The notes under the pieces: model-generated
Databases searched by the model: none
What the model was told of the DNA's origin: nothing
The model's input: the letters and a program-made list of their open reading frames with translations, nothing else
In this document: positions 34,397-47,044 of the stretch, one piece after another
How the letters are laid out: every line of letters begins with the position of its first letter
Position numbering within the stretch: the stretch's first letter is position 1
Origin: Sabethes cyaneus
Taxonomy: Eukaryota; Arthropoda; Insecta; Diptera; Culicidae
DNA length: 64,000 bases
Assembly (NCBI RefSeq): GCF_943734655.1
Contig: NC_071354.1
Coordinates: 195,546,911-195,610,910 of the forward strand
Direction of reading: 5' to 3'
Position numbers and translations under genes: made by a program

Positions 34397-34500
34397 CAGA
34401 TTTACATCCTATTATTTTCATTACATTGGATCACATACATTTGCTTGGTATTGAAAGGTGAATCAAGCACTAAACTGATACGCTTGTTAAAAAAACAGGG

Positions 34501-34665
34501 AATACACTCAAGTCGCTTTTTACGCGAAGCATGTGCCCCGCGTAAAAAAACGCGTAAAATCCGAAATTCGCGTAAAAAACCCGCGTAAATTCCGAAATTC
34601 GCGTAAAAATAGTCGCGTAAAAACCGCGTGAAAAAAACCGCGTAAAAAGCGACTTTAGTGTATTT
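34501..34665. mobile_element. Small TIR element made of CGCGTAAAAA units
   Basis: The ends AATACACTCAAGTCGCTTTT and the complement of AATACACTAAAGTCGCTTTT form a ~26-bp inverted repeat with one mismatch. The 165-bp element is mostly near-tandem CGCGTAAAAA and TCCGAAATT units. Non-autonomous; superfamily unknown. Confidence 0.75.
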
Positions 34666-37600
34666 ATCGGAAAAACTTTCTAGCGAAATTGATAACGAGG
34701 TACTATTCGAAGCTATCGACACTTTTGATACCAAAAAAACTTAGGTTGTTGAAAAGAAACGGCACTAGTTAAGTTGACGATTTAATCAGTTTTTTACGGC
34801 AGATATTTTCAGTTGTACCAAGCAGAAGGAGTTTGTATGCCGGACTTATCATTTACAAAATGGAGCTTTTGTGAATGAAGCAATAGTTTGAGCTTGTTCA
34901 GAAAAGTTTTCTCCAAGACGGAAATGATGACAAAAAGTACTACAAGCAACCGTCTCTTTGAAGTCCAGTCAGAAAAAGTTTTCTCAATTGCTTCAATTCA
35001 ATTGCTTAATTGGCACTTATTTGGTATTTCGACTGTAAGAAGAGTCTATTCCTTCTCGTTTACCTTAATCCATCCATACATGTATGTACGTATGTAGAAC
35101 GAATGTGTTGGCGAAAGTTGGCAAGCAGTTTTCGTTTCAGTTCACCTTCAGTTGCCAGGAAACTTTTCCGACATAGCAATGCCGTTCAGTTCCATAACTT
35201 ATGGTCCTCTGTATTTATCTGCTAGCATCGGATAGCTCGCATGGTCAAGGCCTGATGGAATGAATCTTTCAACGGATTCATTAGGTTTCATTCAAACACC
35301 GAACGGGTCGAATTCAAATGAATGAAAAATTTATAATCAGACTAGAAGTAGCTGTACATGTAGCCAACATACACGTTTCATTTGACTGGATTGTCTATGT
35401 GTGAACTTAAACACAGCGTATACAGAAAAAAATAATGATTTACTGTCTATTGCTCTGTTTTTTGCTGTCACGTGTCAATACTTCTTCAGGCAACTTGTTG
35501 AAACTTCTCCGCTCTCCATATTGCCGGAGATGAAGCAAAGCAAAAGCAGCGCAGCGCAGCGGAAGCATAATTGAATTGATTTGAGTGGAGGTAGAAGCAC
35601 TCACAGCGAACGATTGTTGATTTTTCCTAGAGGGTTATTTTCCCAGCATCCGTAGCGCAGAGTTGTAGTTGTGTTGGAATTTATTCTACCTCAGATGGAA
35701 ATTTACATTGTTTGCTCCCGTTTGTGCTGCTCTACCTATGTATCAGAGATTCACTGGATCATTCGCGGTCGATAAAGGATATAAAGGGTAGGATCATAGG
35801 TACAATTTCCGTTCCTGAAGTTTGCCTTTATTTCTCAAGTAACGAATAAGACTGGTAAATGGAGGCGCTCGATCTCTCATGGTAAACTAAATACTGTGTA
35901 ACTCCATTCACCGTTACCAAGGAGGGAAACAGAACAAGCAAGTTTTCGTATTTATTTTTATTCCGCTACCGTCAGTTGTCTTTTGTTCGATTCGTTTGTC
36001 GAAACAGCAAAACCCATTAGCTGCAAAGCGGTTGAAATGTGTCATCATTATACCGGATTGCCGAACGAGACAATCACACACACACAGAACAGACACAGAC
36101 AACAGAATTTCATTCAGTGAGTTGGATCTAAGGTAGGTAACGGACTGGAGCAGAAGCAGCAAAAGGTCATGCTGAAAGCGTTGAAATTTATACTGATGAC
36201 GAAGGATTGGGCAAGTAAATACTATATTTTCTGCTGGGGTTTTCACATCAATTCCCATTTGAATTTATAATCACGACCTGATGAATGTGGACGGCCTGGG
36301 CTGGGCAAAACTGTACTGTTTGTTTTTTTTTGTGTTCAAACCAAATTTCCTAGTCTGTGTCAATGTGGAAAAATGTCGCCGCTCTCGATCTCGACATTCA
36401 GTGTGGGCCGTTTATGCGTAGGCGAGTGCGAATCACGTCAAATATGCTGTTTATTTTTTTCCTGTCCGTTGGTTTTAAGATGCGATATCGAAATGATTAA
36501 CCGAAGTTGTCGGGCTGAGAAAGGCTACCAAGCGAAAAGACTTACCTCTTCGGGGAAGGGTTTCCTTTGGCATGTAAATATTATAGTAAGTTTCGTAATC
36601 TCAAAACATTGCAGAATAAATAGCCCGGTCAACCGGTGCAAACCCTCCTTGCCTTGGTGAAATAGTAAAATTGCGGTACACAAATCGGACGTCAATCGCA
36701 TCCACTCTGGTTGGTAGTATTCCGTTCAGTAGAAGGGTCGTGTTTATATTTACGATCACGTAGCCGAAAATTCAATTTAGTATCGCTTATCAGAATTGGC
36801 CTACAGCGCTGTGCCAGTTTCGGGTTGAGCCGAGTAATCACTAAAGCTGATAAATTCGATAGATAAATTGCTTCACGAACAATGGCAGCAGCAACGTCAG
36901 CATGCCGGGCATTCTCTAGACGTAGTAGCAGGAAAGTACGTCTATTTGTAAGCTTCTTCGCTGTGGGCTTGGAAACTAATGAATAATATTTTATGCGGGG
37001 TATTTACTTACCGACGGGCAAACATTGGACGTTTTGCATTCGAAGGTAATACAGGTATTAAAATGAAAAATAATAAACTTGCATTAACACTATGAAAGTT
37101 GTGAACTCAACGAGTTTCTCTGTCCAATACAATACAGTAGCATACAATAGGGTCGTTAATTTATCGATAGACTGCCCATAAAGAAGTTCTCGCTACAGCA
37201 GTTCGTAGAATTGACAAGATTCGACTGAAAATCCAACTAAACTTTGTGGGCGTAACGGCTGTATCCAATTAAACAACTTTATATTTGCTTTTACTTCCAT
37301 TCCTATAAAATCCTATTAATTTTAATTAGAAAAAGTCTCTAACCCCATAAAGTTTAATAAAATTTTGAGAGTGCATTGCAAATCATTGCATTGGTTGAGT
37401 TAGTGTAAGACCCAAAAACCATTTCGATGCGAAAGTTTCGGAATGAATCGAATATTCAAACCGTGGAATCGAAAGTCCACGCATCGGAAAATATGTACTT
37501 CATTCGTTCGGTATCGTCCTGTATAGGTATCTCCACCCGGCCGTTACGACGGCGAATCGAACACATCACATTCGCGGCTCGTTGGTTGTCCTATAAATAA

Positions 37601-38144
37601 ATAGCTGCGGAAGCCCACCACCGCGCACCGCACCGCACCGTGAGTTCATCCCAAAATTAAGTCATATTTAACATTATGGCTTGCAATATTGCTTACGCTT
37701 CGCTGCCGGTCAGAGGACGTTAAGTGATTTGAATATATAGCAGTAACTACGTATGTATATGTAGTACGGTACTACTAGTAGGTAAGTCCGTTGCCGGATC
37801 CGGGACGATTTTCCAGTACCATAAACAAAGGCACGCAATGCATTATGATGTGGAAAGAACGGCTTGTTTATCCGTTTCGGTGCCGAGAGTTGGCGAGATA
37901 CATACACACAAGGCAAGGCACACACTCGTTTTTCATTAATTGAATGTGAATTATTCAGGTGCCGAGATGCATGTTCGGGTCAACGCCGGTAAATGCCGGT
38001 GAAATTAATTACGACAGATAACGTGATCCGTTTGGAATGTATTATAGCTAGAAGGCGCCGCTTGTGATTCTTCAATTGTTAGTAAAAAGACTTTGACATA
38101 CTGTGCTAACGATTGCAGTGTAGTTTTTATTTTATGTACAAAAA
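34666..38144. other. Gene-poor DNA with a possible promoter near 37.6 kb
   Basis: No coding exon was recognised. The ORF at 35914-36258 (minus) looks accidental. 37480-37645 is GC-rich; it contains CTATAAATAAATAG (37590-37603), like a TATA box, followed by CACCGCACCGCACCG and CCGTGAGTTC, a possible donor at 37639. Promoter identity is a guess. A CA run lies at 36076-36086. Confidence 0.25.
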
Positions 38145-38340
38145 AAGCCTTGGGTATTTAGACACCTTTACCCTTCTTTATCGACAGACTTCGAGGGTTA
38201 GAGTACAAGAAAATTACGGGGCCAGTGCAACGATCCTGCTGACTCTATCTAGCAAGCACCGCCTAGCCGAGATTCGAACATACAATGACTGGCTTGTTAG
38301 ACCAGCATCGTACCTGGAAGCTAATTGGGCGGCTAAATTT
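38145..38340 (-). mobile_element. tRNA-derived SINE, near full length
   Basis: On the minus strand the head is CTTCCAGGTACGATGCTGGT, then CTAACAAGCCAGTC and a B box TGTTCGAATC. Next come the family body (CCCCGTAATTTTC, CGAAGTCTGTCGATAAAGAA) and the tail GGCTTTTTTT. It is the same family as 51712 and 59541. Confidence 0.8.
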
Positions 38341-39164
38341 CATTTACAAATGACTCACTTTCATCTAATTGCTGTAGACACATTCTAGCGTTACGGGACA
38401 CAATCAATACCCATTATTACCGTGTGAATCGCCTCCTGTTTCACCAATTTTTTGGCAAATACCTTGTAAAGTAGTTGTTTAAAGTTCACTTTATCTTCTA
38501 CTAAAATACCAGGGATTTTATGAAACAGGAACCGATCTGCATAGTAGGGATAATGTCCCGTTACGCTGGAATGTGTCTGTATCATTTTTGTATAGTACCC
38601 ATTTAAAAAATTTCACGTACTCTTCCTAATTAAACCTCAGATTATTGGCTAATTCTACTTGATTGATTCTTATTCAAAGTTTTTCATTTCCATATACGCT
38701 GCCCTACCAGATCTTGCACGGAGGTGTGTTTTGCTAGGTCTCATGCTAATATCACAGAAAAACAGACGTAACACTCGTTTTCCATTCTTCGTACCGATTA
38801 AACCGTCATTTCAAATTTGGGCTTAGTTGGGAATGTCTCCGTTTTAGTCAAAATGGCGCTCTTAGACGAAAGAAGGGAATTGCCCATAAAAAATACTTGC
38901 TACTTCGAGGGATACCCATGTTGCTATTTGATATTTGGGAATGTCGATCATAGATGGTGCTAGTGTTCAGGCTAAATGTGAGGTACGATAATTTTTGTTG
39001 ATTTTTCTTCCAAAAGTTATGTCTGTTTGTCTGTGCTAATATGTTCAGTTGTCACACTTCTAATAAATTCAGGCATTATTTCAATAATTCTTATAACGGC
39101 ACACAATAGATAAAGAAAATGATTGAAGAAAGTAATGCCACTTTGTTGTAGCATTCCCTGCGTC
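38341..39164. other. No gene recognised
   Basis: AT-rich spacer between a SINE and repeat alpha; nothing recognised. Confidence 0.5.
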
Positions 39165-39385
39165 GGACTACGTCTTACATCAAGGTTTGGATAGTTAGTG
39201 TCATTCCAAAAAATTGACTGAAAAATCTTCTACGCGTCGACCCAAATATAGAAAACTTTTGTAATATTCTTTTTCAGTTAAATATACCAACTGTCTGATA
39301 ACAGGTTCTCCTCGTCTCAACAGGCCGAAGATTCTTTACGATACGACGACGATTAAACCTGAATCAATTTGATGTCTGTGCTTGG
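39165..39385 (-). repeat. Interspersed repeat alpha, copy 6
   Basis: Reverse orientation: GGACTACGTCTTACATCAAG (39174), GTCTCAACAGGCCGAAGATT, AAACCTGAATCAATTTGATG and TCTGTGCTTGGGAAG (39374). An RTE element begins where it breaks off. Confidence 0.7.
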
Positions 39386-40360
39386 GAAGCTGGCTGGCTG
39401 GTAAACGGCTCGGTAATGCGTACCATCGGTGCATTGCGCACTGGACATAAAATAGATCCCACAGTGGTCCACAGCCTCTTACCCAGCAACTCTTACCGCT
39501 ACCTTTTCGTGGTACCAGCCGGGATACGAACAACCTCGGTGGAGATCGGGTAACCAACACCGGTGGAAGCCAACGTCGTATGCTGATAGGGGAGGAGGGC
39601 TCCTCCGAGCTACGCTGGCTCTCCGGCGATACTGTGTGGTTGGTCAAAGCAATGGACTCCGTAAGTAATAATAACTCTAATCGGAACAATCGGCAAAGAC
39701 CCAGGCGACGGAAACGGACTATCGATTGGAAATTAGGAACATGGAACTGTCGGTCTCTAAATTTCCTCGGAAGTACCCACGTGCTTTCTAAAGAAGTGAA
39801 GAGCCGCAGGTTCGACATCGTAGCGCTGCAGGAGGTATGCTGGAAAGGAACGATGGTACGTAGTACGTATACAGATGGTCATACCATCTACCAGAGCTGC
39901 GGCAATATACACGAGCTGGGCACAGCTTTAATAGTGATGGGCGAGATGCAGAAGCGGGTGATCGGGTGGTGACCGATCAACCCCCGAGTGTGCAGATTAA
40001 GAATCAAGGGCCGATTCTTTAATATTAGCATAATTAACGTGCACAGCCCTCACCTCGGAAGAACCGAAGATGACAAAGACGAATTTTACGCGCAGTTGGA
40101 ACGTGAATACAACCGCTGCCCAAGACATGATGTCAAAATTGTCATCGGGGACTGTAATGCTCAGGTTGGTCAGGAGGAGGAATTCAAACCGGTGATTGGA
40201 CGGTTCAGCGCACACCCGCAAACGAACGAAAACGGCCTAAGACTTGTCGACTTCGCTGCCTCCAAGAACATGGCCATATGTAGTACCTTCTTCCAGCATA
40301 ACCTCTACCATCGGTACACTTGAAGAACACCCAACCAGACAGAATCACAAATCGACCAAA
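39386..40360 (+). mobile_element. RTE-clade copy B: 5' region and endonuclease
   Basis: After a GC-rich 5' leader, the frame from 39580 reads KLGTWNCRSLNFLG and DIVALQEVCWKG. The Glu is the expected catalytic residue of apurinic-type endonucleases, which nick target DNA to prime reverse transcription. A stop at 39970 interrupts; 39988-40323 continues with IINVHSPHLGR and the metal-binding GDCNAQVG. The frame jumps from an endonuclease-end motif (ESQIDQ) straight into the RT start (SKAAGKD) at about 40360, so roughly 1 kb of linker has been deleted. It is the only endonuclease region in the window. Confidence 0.85.
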
Positions 40361-40843
40361 GCAAAGCAGCCGGTAAAGACCGCCTACTAGCAGAATTTTA
40401 TAAGCCTGCCAGAGAAACTGCACTGGGTTATTTCCCAGATTTGGGAAGACGAGAAGCTGCCGAGGAATGAGTGGAAGGAGTGGTTTGTCCTATCTACAAA
40501 AAGGGTGATCGGCTCGACCTCTGCCACTATCGCGGCATAACGCTGGTAAATGCCGCGGTAACACTGGTCTTCAAGGTATTCTCTCAGAGCCTGTTACGCC
40601 ACCTGTCGAAGATTGCACAAGATTTCGTAGGCGATTATTAGGCCGGCTTCATGAGTGATCGCCGCTACTGGTCAAGCTTGAACCATCCGACAGATCTTTC
40701 AAAAAACTTCGCGAGAAGACCGTGTCCACGCATCACTTTTTCATTGACTTAAAAGCAGCATACGCTACAGTCGATCGAGATGAATTATGGCAGATAATGC
40801 AAGAGCAATGTTTTCCGGACAAACTGACGCACATCTCTGGTAC
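40361..40843 (+). mobile_element. RTE-clade copy B: RT N-terminal part
   Basis: In mixed frames: AAGKDRLLAEFYKPA, VCPIYKKGDRLDL, YRGITLVNAAV, QDFVGDY-AGFM. The motif A region is frameshifted (TTGACTTAAAAGCAGCATAC at 40745). It ends at 40843, where element A is inserted, and resumes at 43491. Confidence 0.8.
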
Positions 40844-41051
40844 ACTCTACACTGACAAAACTTTTCGTATAGTTTCTATGTGTCCCACACATAGATTTTG
40901 ACAATATGCCAAGCAGTTATAATTTATGGGTACGCGAAACTTTTGCACATACTATTCATATGCGTATATTTTTTATGTGTATAATTGCACATACTATTCA
41001 TATGCGTATAAGTTTTATGTGTATTTCTGGGAGGATTGTGTTTATATGCTA

Positions 41052-43397
41052 CTAGCTGACCCGACAAACTTCGTATTGCCACAAATTAACCTGTGTTGTA
41101 CATAAATCATGAATCTCGGATGATCTTTGTCACAATCTCGAGTTTTGCAAGCCCCCCAGTGGGCGGCGCTTCCGACGGCGGGTCACCGGCAACACTCGCG
41201 ACCGTCTCGTCCTGAATGATCTAGTGTTACTATTGATAGTTTTTGTGGTCTTGTATTGACTAATGTTTTATGGAAGAGTCTCGAATTTCTCGAGTTCGAT
41301 TAGTTTTTGAGTTTCGCAAAAATTTCTGTTTTATTTGTATGAGAGTCCATATCCCCCTACCACAGGGGTGAGAGGTCTCTAACTATCGTAAAATAAATTC
41401 AAGACTCCAAAATCTCCCACATGCCATATTTGGTTCCATTTGCTTGACTAGTTCTCAAGTTATAAGGAAATTTGAATTTCATTTGTATGGGAGCTCCCCT
41501 CTTAAAAGGGGAAGGGGTTGTAATTCACCATAGAAAAAATTTCTGCCATCTAAAACTCCCACATGCCAAATTTGGTTCCATTTGATTGATTAGTTCTAGA
41601 GTTATGAGGAAATTTGTATTTCGTTTGTATGAGAGCCCCCCCCCCTCCTAAAGTGGGAAGGGGTCCTAATTCATCATAGAAAAAATTCTTGCCTCAAAAA
41701 ACACCCACATGCCAAATTTGGTTCCATTTGCTGGATTAGTTCTCGAGTTATGAGGAAATTTGTATTTCATTTGTATAGGAGCCCCCCCCTCTTAAAGTAG
41801 AGAGGGGTCCTAATTCACCATAGAAAATATTCTTGCCCTCGAAAACACCCACATGCCAAATTTTGTTCCATTAGCTTGATTAGTTCTCGAGTTATGAGGA
41901 AATTTGTATTTCATTTGTATAGGACCCCCCCCCCCCTCCTAAAGTGAGTAGCGGTCCCAATTCATCATAGAAAAAAATTTTGTCTCCAAAAACACCCACG
42001 TGCAAAATTTTGTTCCATTTGCTTGATTAGTTCTCGAGTTATGAGGAAATTTGTATTTCGTTTGTATAGGACCCCCCCCCCCCTCTTTTAAGGTTGGAGG
42101 GGTCCTAATTCACCATAGAAAATATTCTTGCCCTCGAAAACTTTCACATGCCAAATTTGGTTTCATTTGCTTGATTAGCTTTCGAGTTATGAGGAAATTT
42201 GTATAGGAGCCCCCCCCCCCCCTTAAAGTGAGGAGGGGTCCCAGTTCATCATAGAAAAAATTTTTGTCTCCAAAAACACCCACGTGTCAAATTTGGTTCC
42301 ATTTGCTTGATTAGTTCTCGATGTATGACGAAATTTGTATTCCGTTTGTATAGGAGCCCCCCCTCTTAAAGCGGGGAGGGGTTCTATCTCACCATAGAAA
42401 ATATTCATGCCCTAGAAAACTTTCACATGCCAAATTTGGTTCCATTTACTTGATTAATTCTTGAGTTATGAGGAAATTTGCATTTCATTTCTATAGGAGC
42501 CCCCCTTCTTAAAGTGGGGAGGGGTCCCAATTCACCATAGAAAAAAAATTGTCTCCAAAAACACCCACGTGCCAAATTTTGTTCCATTTTCTTGATTAGT
42601 TCTCGAGTTATGAGGAAATTTGTATTTCGTTTGTATAGGAGCCACCCCTCTTAAAGTGGGGAGGGGTCCTTATTTACCATAGTAAATATTCTTGCCCTCG
42701 AAAACTTTTACATGCCAAATTTTGTTCCCTTTGCTTGATTAGTTCTTCAGTTATGAGGAAATTTATATTTCATGTGTATAGGATCCCCCCCTCCTAAAAC
42801 GGGGAGGGGTCCCAATTCATCATAGAAAAAAATTTTGTCTCAAAAAACACCCACATGCCAAATTTGGTTCCATTTGCTTAATTACTTCTCGAGTTATGAG
42901 GAAAATTGTGTTTCTTTGGTACAGGAGCCCCCCCTCTTAAAGTGGGGAGGGGTCCTAATTTACTATAGAAAATATTCTTGCCCTCGAAAACCTTCACATG
43001 CCAAATTTGGTTCCGTTTGCTTGATTAGTTCTCGAGTTATGAGGAAATTTGTATGGAAGCCCCCCCTTTTAAAGAGGAGAGGAGTTATAATTCCCCTTAT
43101 AAAGAGGGGAGGGGTCTCAATTTACCATAGAATAAGTTCTTGTCACTGAAAACACCCACATGCCAAATTTTGTTCTATTTGCCTGATTAGTTGTCGAGTT
43201 ATGCAGAAATTTGTGTTTCATTTGTATGGGAGCCCCCCTCTTAGTGGGGGGAGGGGTTTCTAACCATCACTAAAACCTTTCCTGGCCCCGAAAACCTCTA
43301 CATGCATATTTTCATGCCGATTGGTTCAGTAGTTTTCGATTCTATAAGGAACATACGGACAGACAGACAGAAATCCTTCTTTATAGGTATAGATATG
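41052..43397 (+). mobile_element. Element B nested in element A
   Basis: B is bordered by an exact 10-bp direct repeat, TTATATGCTA (41042-41051 and 43398-43407). It begins CTAGCTGACCCGACAAACTT and ends GACAGACAGACAGAAATCCT then TCTTTATAGGTATAGATATG. Its first 110 bp match a fragment at 21535-21935. The body is a tandem array (41380-43330). A long direct target duplication suits retroposition, but no ORF supports a class. Confidence 0.65.
41380..43330 (+). repeat. Tandem array, unit about 144 bp, 13-14 copies
   Basis: Each unit holds CATGCCAAATTTGGTTCCAT, TTGATTAGTTCTCGAGTTAT, GAGGAAATTTGTATTTC, GTATAGGAGCCCCCC and GGGGAGGGGTCCTAATTC. CATGCCAAATTTGGTTCCA-like starts recur at about 41420, 41563, 41709, 41853, 41999, 42148, 42286, 42428, 42571, 42713, 42857, 43000 and 43162. 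The C-runs vary in length (6-11). Alternate units carry 'CTCCAAAAACACCCACG' or 'CCCTCGAAAACTTTCACA', suggesting a two-unit higher order. Confidence 0.85.
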
Positions 43398-43490
43398 TTA
43401 TATGCTATATTATATGGCTCATGATAATTATGGGAAATTTCATATGGAAATTTACTATTAGTTATGTGCAGAATATTTTGAGTGTAGAGT

Positions 43491-44165
43491 CCCTTCCAGA
43501 TGCAGCTTCGGTCGAGACAAGGTGATCACTTATCCTGCATGCTATTCAATATGGCACTTGAGGGGGTGATCCGACGAACGTGCGTCGAAACTAGAAATAC
43601 GATTTTTACCAAAGGTAGCCAACTCGCAAGGCTTCATATATGACTATGACATCACAGCAAGAAACTTTGCGATACAATCTGCACCAGATCAAATACTAGA
43701 AAGGAAGATGCAGGAAGGGGACAAACGAGCGCCTTCATAGCATGGTCACCATTGACGACGACGAACTAGAAGTGATGGATGAGTTCGTTTATTTGGGATC
43801 GCTAGAGACTGAGGACAACAACACCAGCAAGGAGATTCAGTGGTGCATTCAAACAGGAAATCTGGGCTTTTGCCCTTCGATCGATAGTTCGTTATGGACT
43901 TGAAGCTGCTCACGGTGAACATACGCGTCCTTACGGTGTGCAAACTGCAGGGTTCAATATGCAAGATGGCTTGGCTAGGTCAAAAGCGACTTACGATATC
44001 TGAAACTCCTAGAAAATTGGCAACGAGTGGCCCAAGATGGAGTTGAATGCAGAAAATTTCTTGGCACAGCATGCCCCACACCGGACCAATGCTGACGACA
44101 ATTAAGCACAGTAGTCCGATCGTGTGCTGTCATACCGACCGTGCTTGAAAAGTTGGGCAATCAAG
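43491..44165 (+). mobile_element. RTE-clade copy B: RT C-terminal part
   Basis: It resumes with RQGDHLSCMLFNMALEGVIR then RTCVETR and TKGSQLA. The FADD box is replaced by a frameshifted FIYDYD-like sequence. Later blocks (DELEVMDEFVYLGSLE, RYGLEAA, RLENWQRVAQDG-like) are scattered over frames. It joins 40361-40843 across element A. Confidence 0.8.
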
Positions 44166-44384
44166 AAGAAAATGACTCCAAAGAAGATTTCATCTAAATT
44201 TTCAACTTAACTTTACTTCAACCTTAGAGAATTAACTAATGTATTCTCACAAAATGACGTAAAAAGACATGGCATGCTAATTAGCAATTATTTGACAGTG
44301 CGCACTCAAATCAACAGTTTTCTCTATTGGAGTCTATGTGTAAAACATTTTCCGTGCCATGGCAGCAAGAAATCAATCAATTGA

Positions 44385-44510
44385 AAATCAACCTGGAAAT
44401 CGCTGAGTTATTAGCGGTCAATCCTAACCACTTTTCGTTTCGCTTGCATTTTTGGACTTTTTGGAACGACACCCTACCTTTTCGTAAGACATAGGCCTGC
44501 GTCAAAAAAT
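44385..44510 (+). repeat. Interspersed repeat alpha, terminal fragment
   Basis: AACCTGGAAATCGCTGAGTT, ATTAGCGGTCAA, TTTTTGGAACGACACCCTAC and AGACATAGGCCTGCGTCAAA repeat the end of copy 1 (590-712). Confidence 0.75.
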
Positions 44511-47044
44511 ATAAATAGTTCATGTTCAAAGAATTTGACTGAAATTTCTCAAATTTTCAAATTCTTTTTACACAGAGTAGTGAAAAAATATTTTCTTAGA
44601 GACAACAGCAGCAAAATTACCTATTAAATCAATCATACAGCATCATTTTTGCATATTGATCTGATTAGATCAATTAGAAAGTAAAAAAGTAACATAAAAT
44701 AATAGAGTCCACTACCGGTTCAAGCATTCAAAACAAACACTCGTAGCCAAATGCAATTTCTGTTCAAAGTTTCCAAGTAGTTTCACCTTATTTCAACAAA
44801 GCTAGGTCGTGATTGATTATTTTTCTCGTCCACTTAGGGAAACCGAACGTACACATAAAGTAAAAGATAAACGGAGAGAAAATGCCATCAATAAAACAAG
44901 ATAGAACGGTGAAAATTCCCGATAGAGGAAAAAAGTTGTTCGTCCCTTGCGGCGGCACCGGCGACCAGCTCCGGTACCTGTCCTATATGTACCGGTATAG
45001 TGAACGGATTTCCGCAGAAGATGTGCCACAAGAAGGTCCCTAGTATATACGTAGATGGAAATTAATTCTTGTTCTGCTTATTACGTCGTTGGTATGCTAG
45101 GTCAGGAAATGCCGCACCGGCTTCGGTGGTTAGCAACAGCAGGAACAGCTCAAGCTATAACTCGAGCTAAACGATGAACTATCAGAACCACACACCGCTA
45201 AGTAATATATAGACATCGGGGAGAAAATTTCTCGTTGACAACTGAATTTACGAGCACTACTGCTTCGGTGAGCAGAAGTTTAGTTATTATCCTGAGGGAA
45301 ATGGATTATGGTTTGAGCTTATATTTCTGTATTTTTTCTCTACACCTACACCTCTGGAAACTTTTATCAACACTCGCGGCGATGCACCAACAAACTGCTA
45401 ACTGCTATTTATCATGCAAATCGGTAACTTGTCAAGTTAGCTGGGATAAAAACAAAAAAGTGCCGGCTTATGAATACGTATTGAATAATTGCATTATTTA
45501 GGTTATATTATGTTGCGAATTAACGGTTCTACGTCATGTAGTATTTCGACAGGCTATTATTTAAATAAGTTCAAATGTGTTTAATGTTTGCCCAATAGCA
45601 CACCCGGTTTGAATTTCAAATAACGGTGAGCAAGGATTTATCAAGCAAATAAATTCCGCATGTTATAGTAGACCATTTTTTTGGGGCAAGCCTTTTAATG
45701 TAAAATAATTTTCAAACGGTTATTGATGTTTTTCACCAAAGTATTTTTGCGATATCAGTCTCCTTCGCTTTTGAGAACAAATGAAATTTACTATTAAATT
45801 CGGTATTTAATTTGGGACGGAATTCAATCTTTTCGGACGGCACAGTCCCAAATGACCTAATTATAAAATAAATATTGCTATGGTAGATGTGATTGATCGC
45901 CTAAGGTATGTTTGAAGTCCTGCTGTAACAAATTATTATTTGTTCGGGAGAGCTGTGTGATTATTTTATGATACCGACAAAATTGCTGCCGGGTGTTTAG
46001 ATGGTTATATGTAATTCGTCCAGCGTATGTTATCGTCATAAGTTACATGCGCTTTACGTTCCAAAGACTCAGTTTTGGAACGAAACAATGTTGATTAATG
46101 TTTAATTTCAGTGAAATGTTTCATATTTTTGTAAGCCCATTCATGGTTACAGAAGCTGCTTCCTTCGGCAATTTATTTTAAACCATCGCTTGAGCAGAGG
46201 AAAGCAAAATAGATCGATTCCTGTCCACAACAGAGAAAAAAAACACGAGCGCAAAGCAACAAACGAATCGTATTGGAAATCAGATCCGACAGCCCGCAGC
46301 AGGACAAATGTGCTGGCCGTGTCACGAATGGACGGGAGTATGGATATTGAAATTCCTTGCCAAACCATTCGATTCCAGTGGAATCTTGCGCGACCCCACT
46401 CAATTGACTGCCAGGTCGGCCACGTACGACAGACAGTACGTTGCCATTCAAGCGAACAAGTAATATTTGTACAAATCTTTCACATTTCAGCTTCGTTGAA
46501 GCATTTTCTCATCATTTATTCACTAGGGATTACCACAAATAATGCGCTGCATGGTGGGCAGTAAATGAAACTAACTTTTATGCCAGAGCGTTTTAGAGAC
46601 GAAAACGTATTTTGTGCAGTGAACCATAGCAATGATGGTACGATCTGTGTCACAATAAAGATTCTCGAGTTATCCTCTGGTTGTTTTTCTTTAGGTCATA
46701 TGGTCATTAATGATTCTCATGGCACCGCAAGTGGGTTGTTACTGAAGAGGCTTTGTAACATAAGCCACCATTTTCTTTCGTAGGATTATTTCTTGTTGCA
46801 AGATATCTTTTCCATTTATCATTGACAAAGGAAATCCGCATTCTGTCATAAGAAAAACTGATACCTACTGTGTGGTAATGTTTGTATGGTCAGATTGTTC
46901 TACTGCTTCGTATACATCTCAAAAGTAACACTTAATGTCTAAACGACCATGTACGCAGCGATAAAAGCCAAAATTGTTTGCTTTAGACTGTAGACTAATC
47001 TCAAGTTTTTAGTCTTGACCTTGAAATGCGGTCATACATATATA
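44511..47044. other. No gene recognised
   Basis: 44930-45240 and 46180-46450 are GC-richer and free of known repeats; their ORFs (70-124 aa) carry no recognisable motifs. The remainder is AT-rich. Confidence 0.4.

Larger units (their letters stand above)
40844..43490. mobile_element. TIR element A interrupting the RTE copy
   Basis: The outer ends ACTCTACACTGACAAAAC (40844) and the complement of ACTCTACACTCAAAATATT (ending 43490) form a short inverted repeat. RTE coding resumes directly outside. The retained DNA of A (40844-41051 and 43398-43490) is AT-rich and includes a near-tandem pair of GCACATACTATTCATATGCG (40947, 40987). The rest is the nested element B. No target duplication could be defined. 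Confidence 0.6.

Noticed and set aside
41380..43330. Regularly spaced repeats resembling a CRISPR array
   Set aside because: Units are ~144 bp and similar throughout, without unique spacers; eukaryotic transposon satellite.
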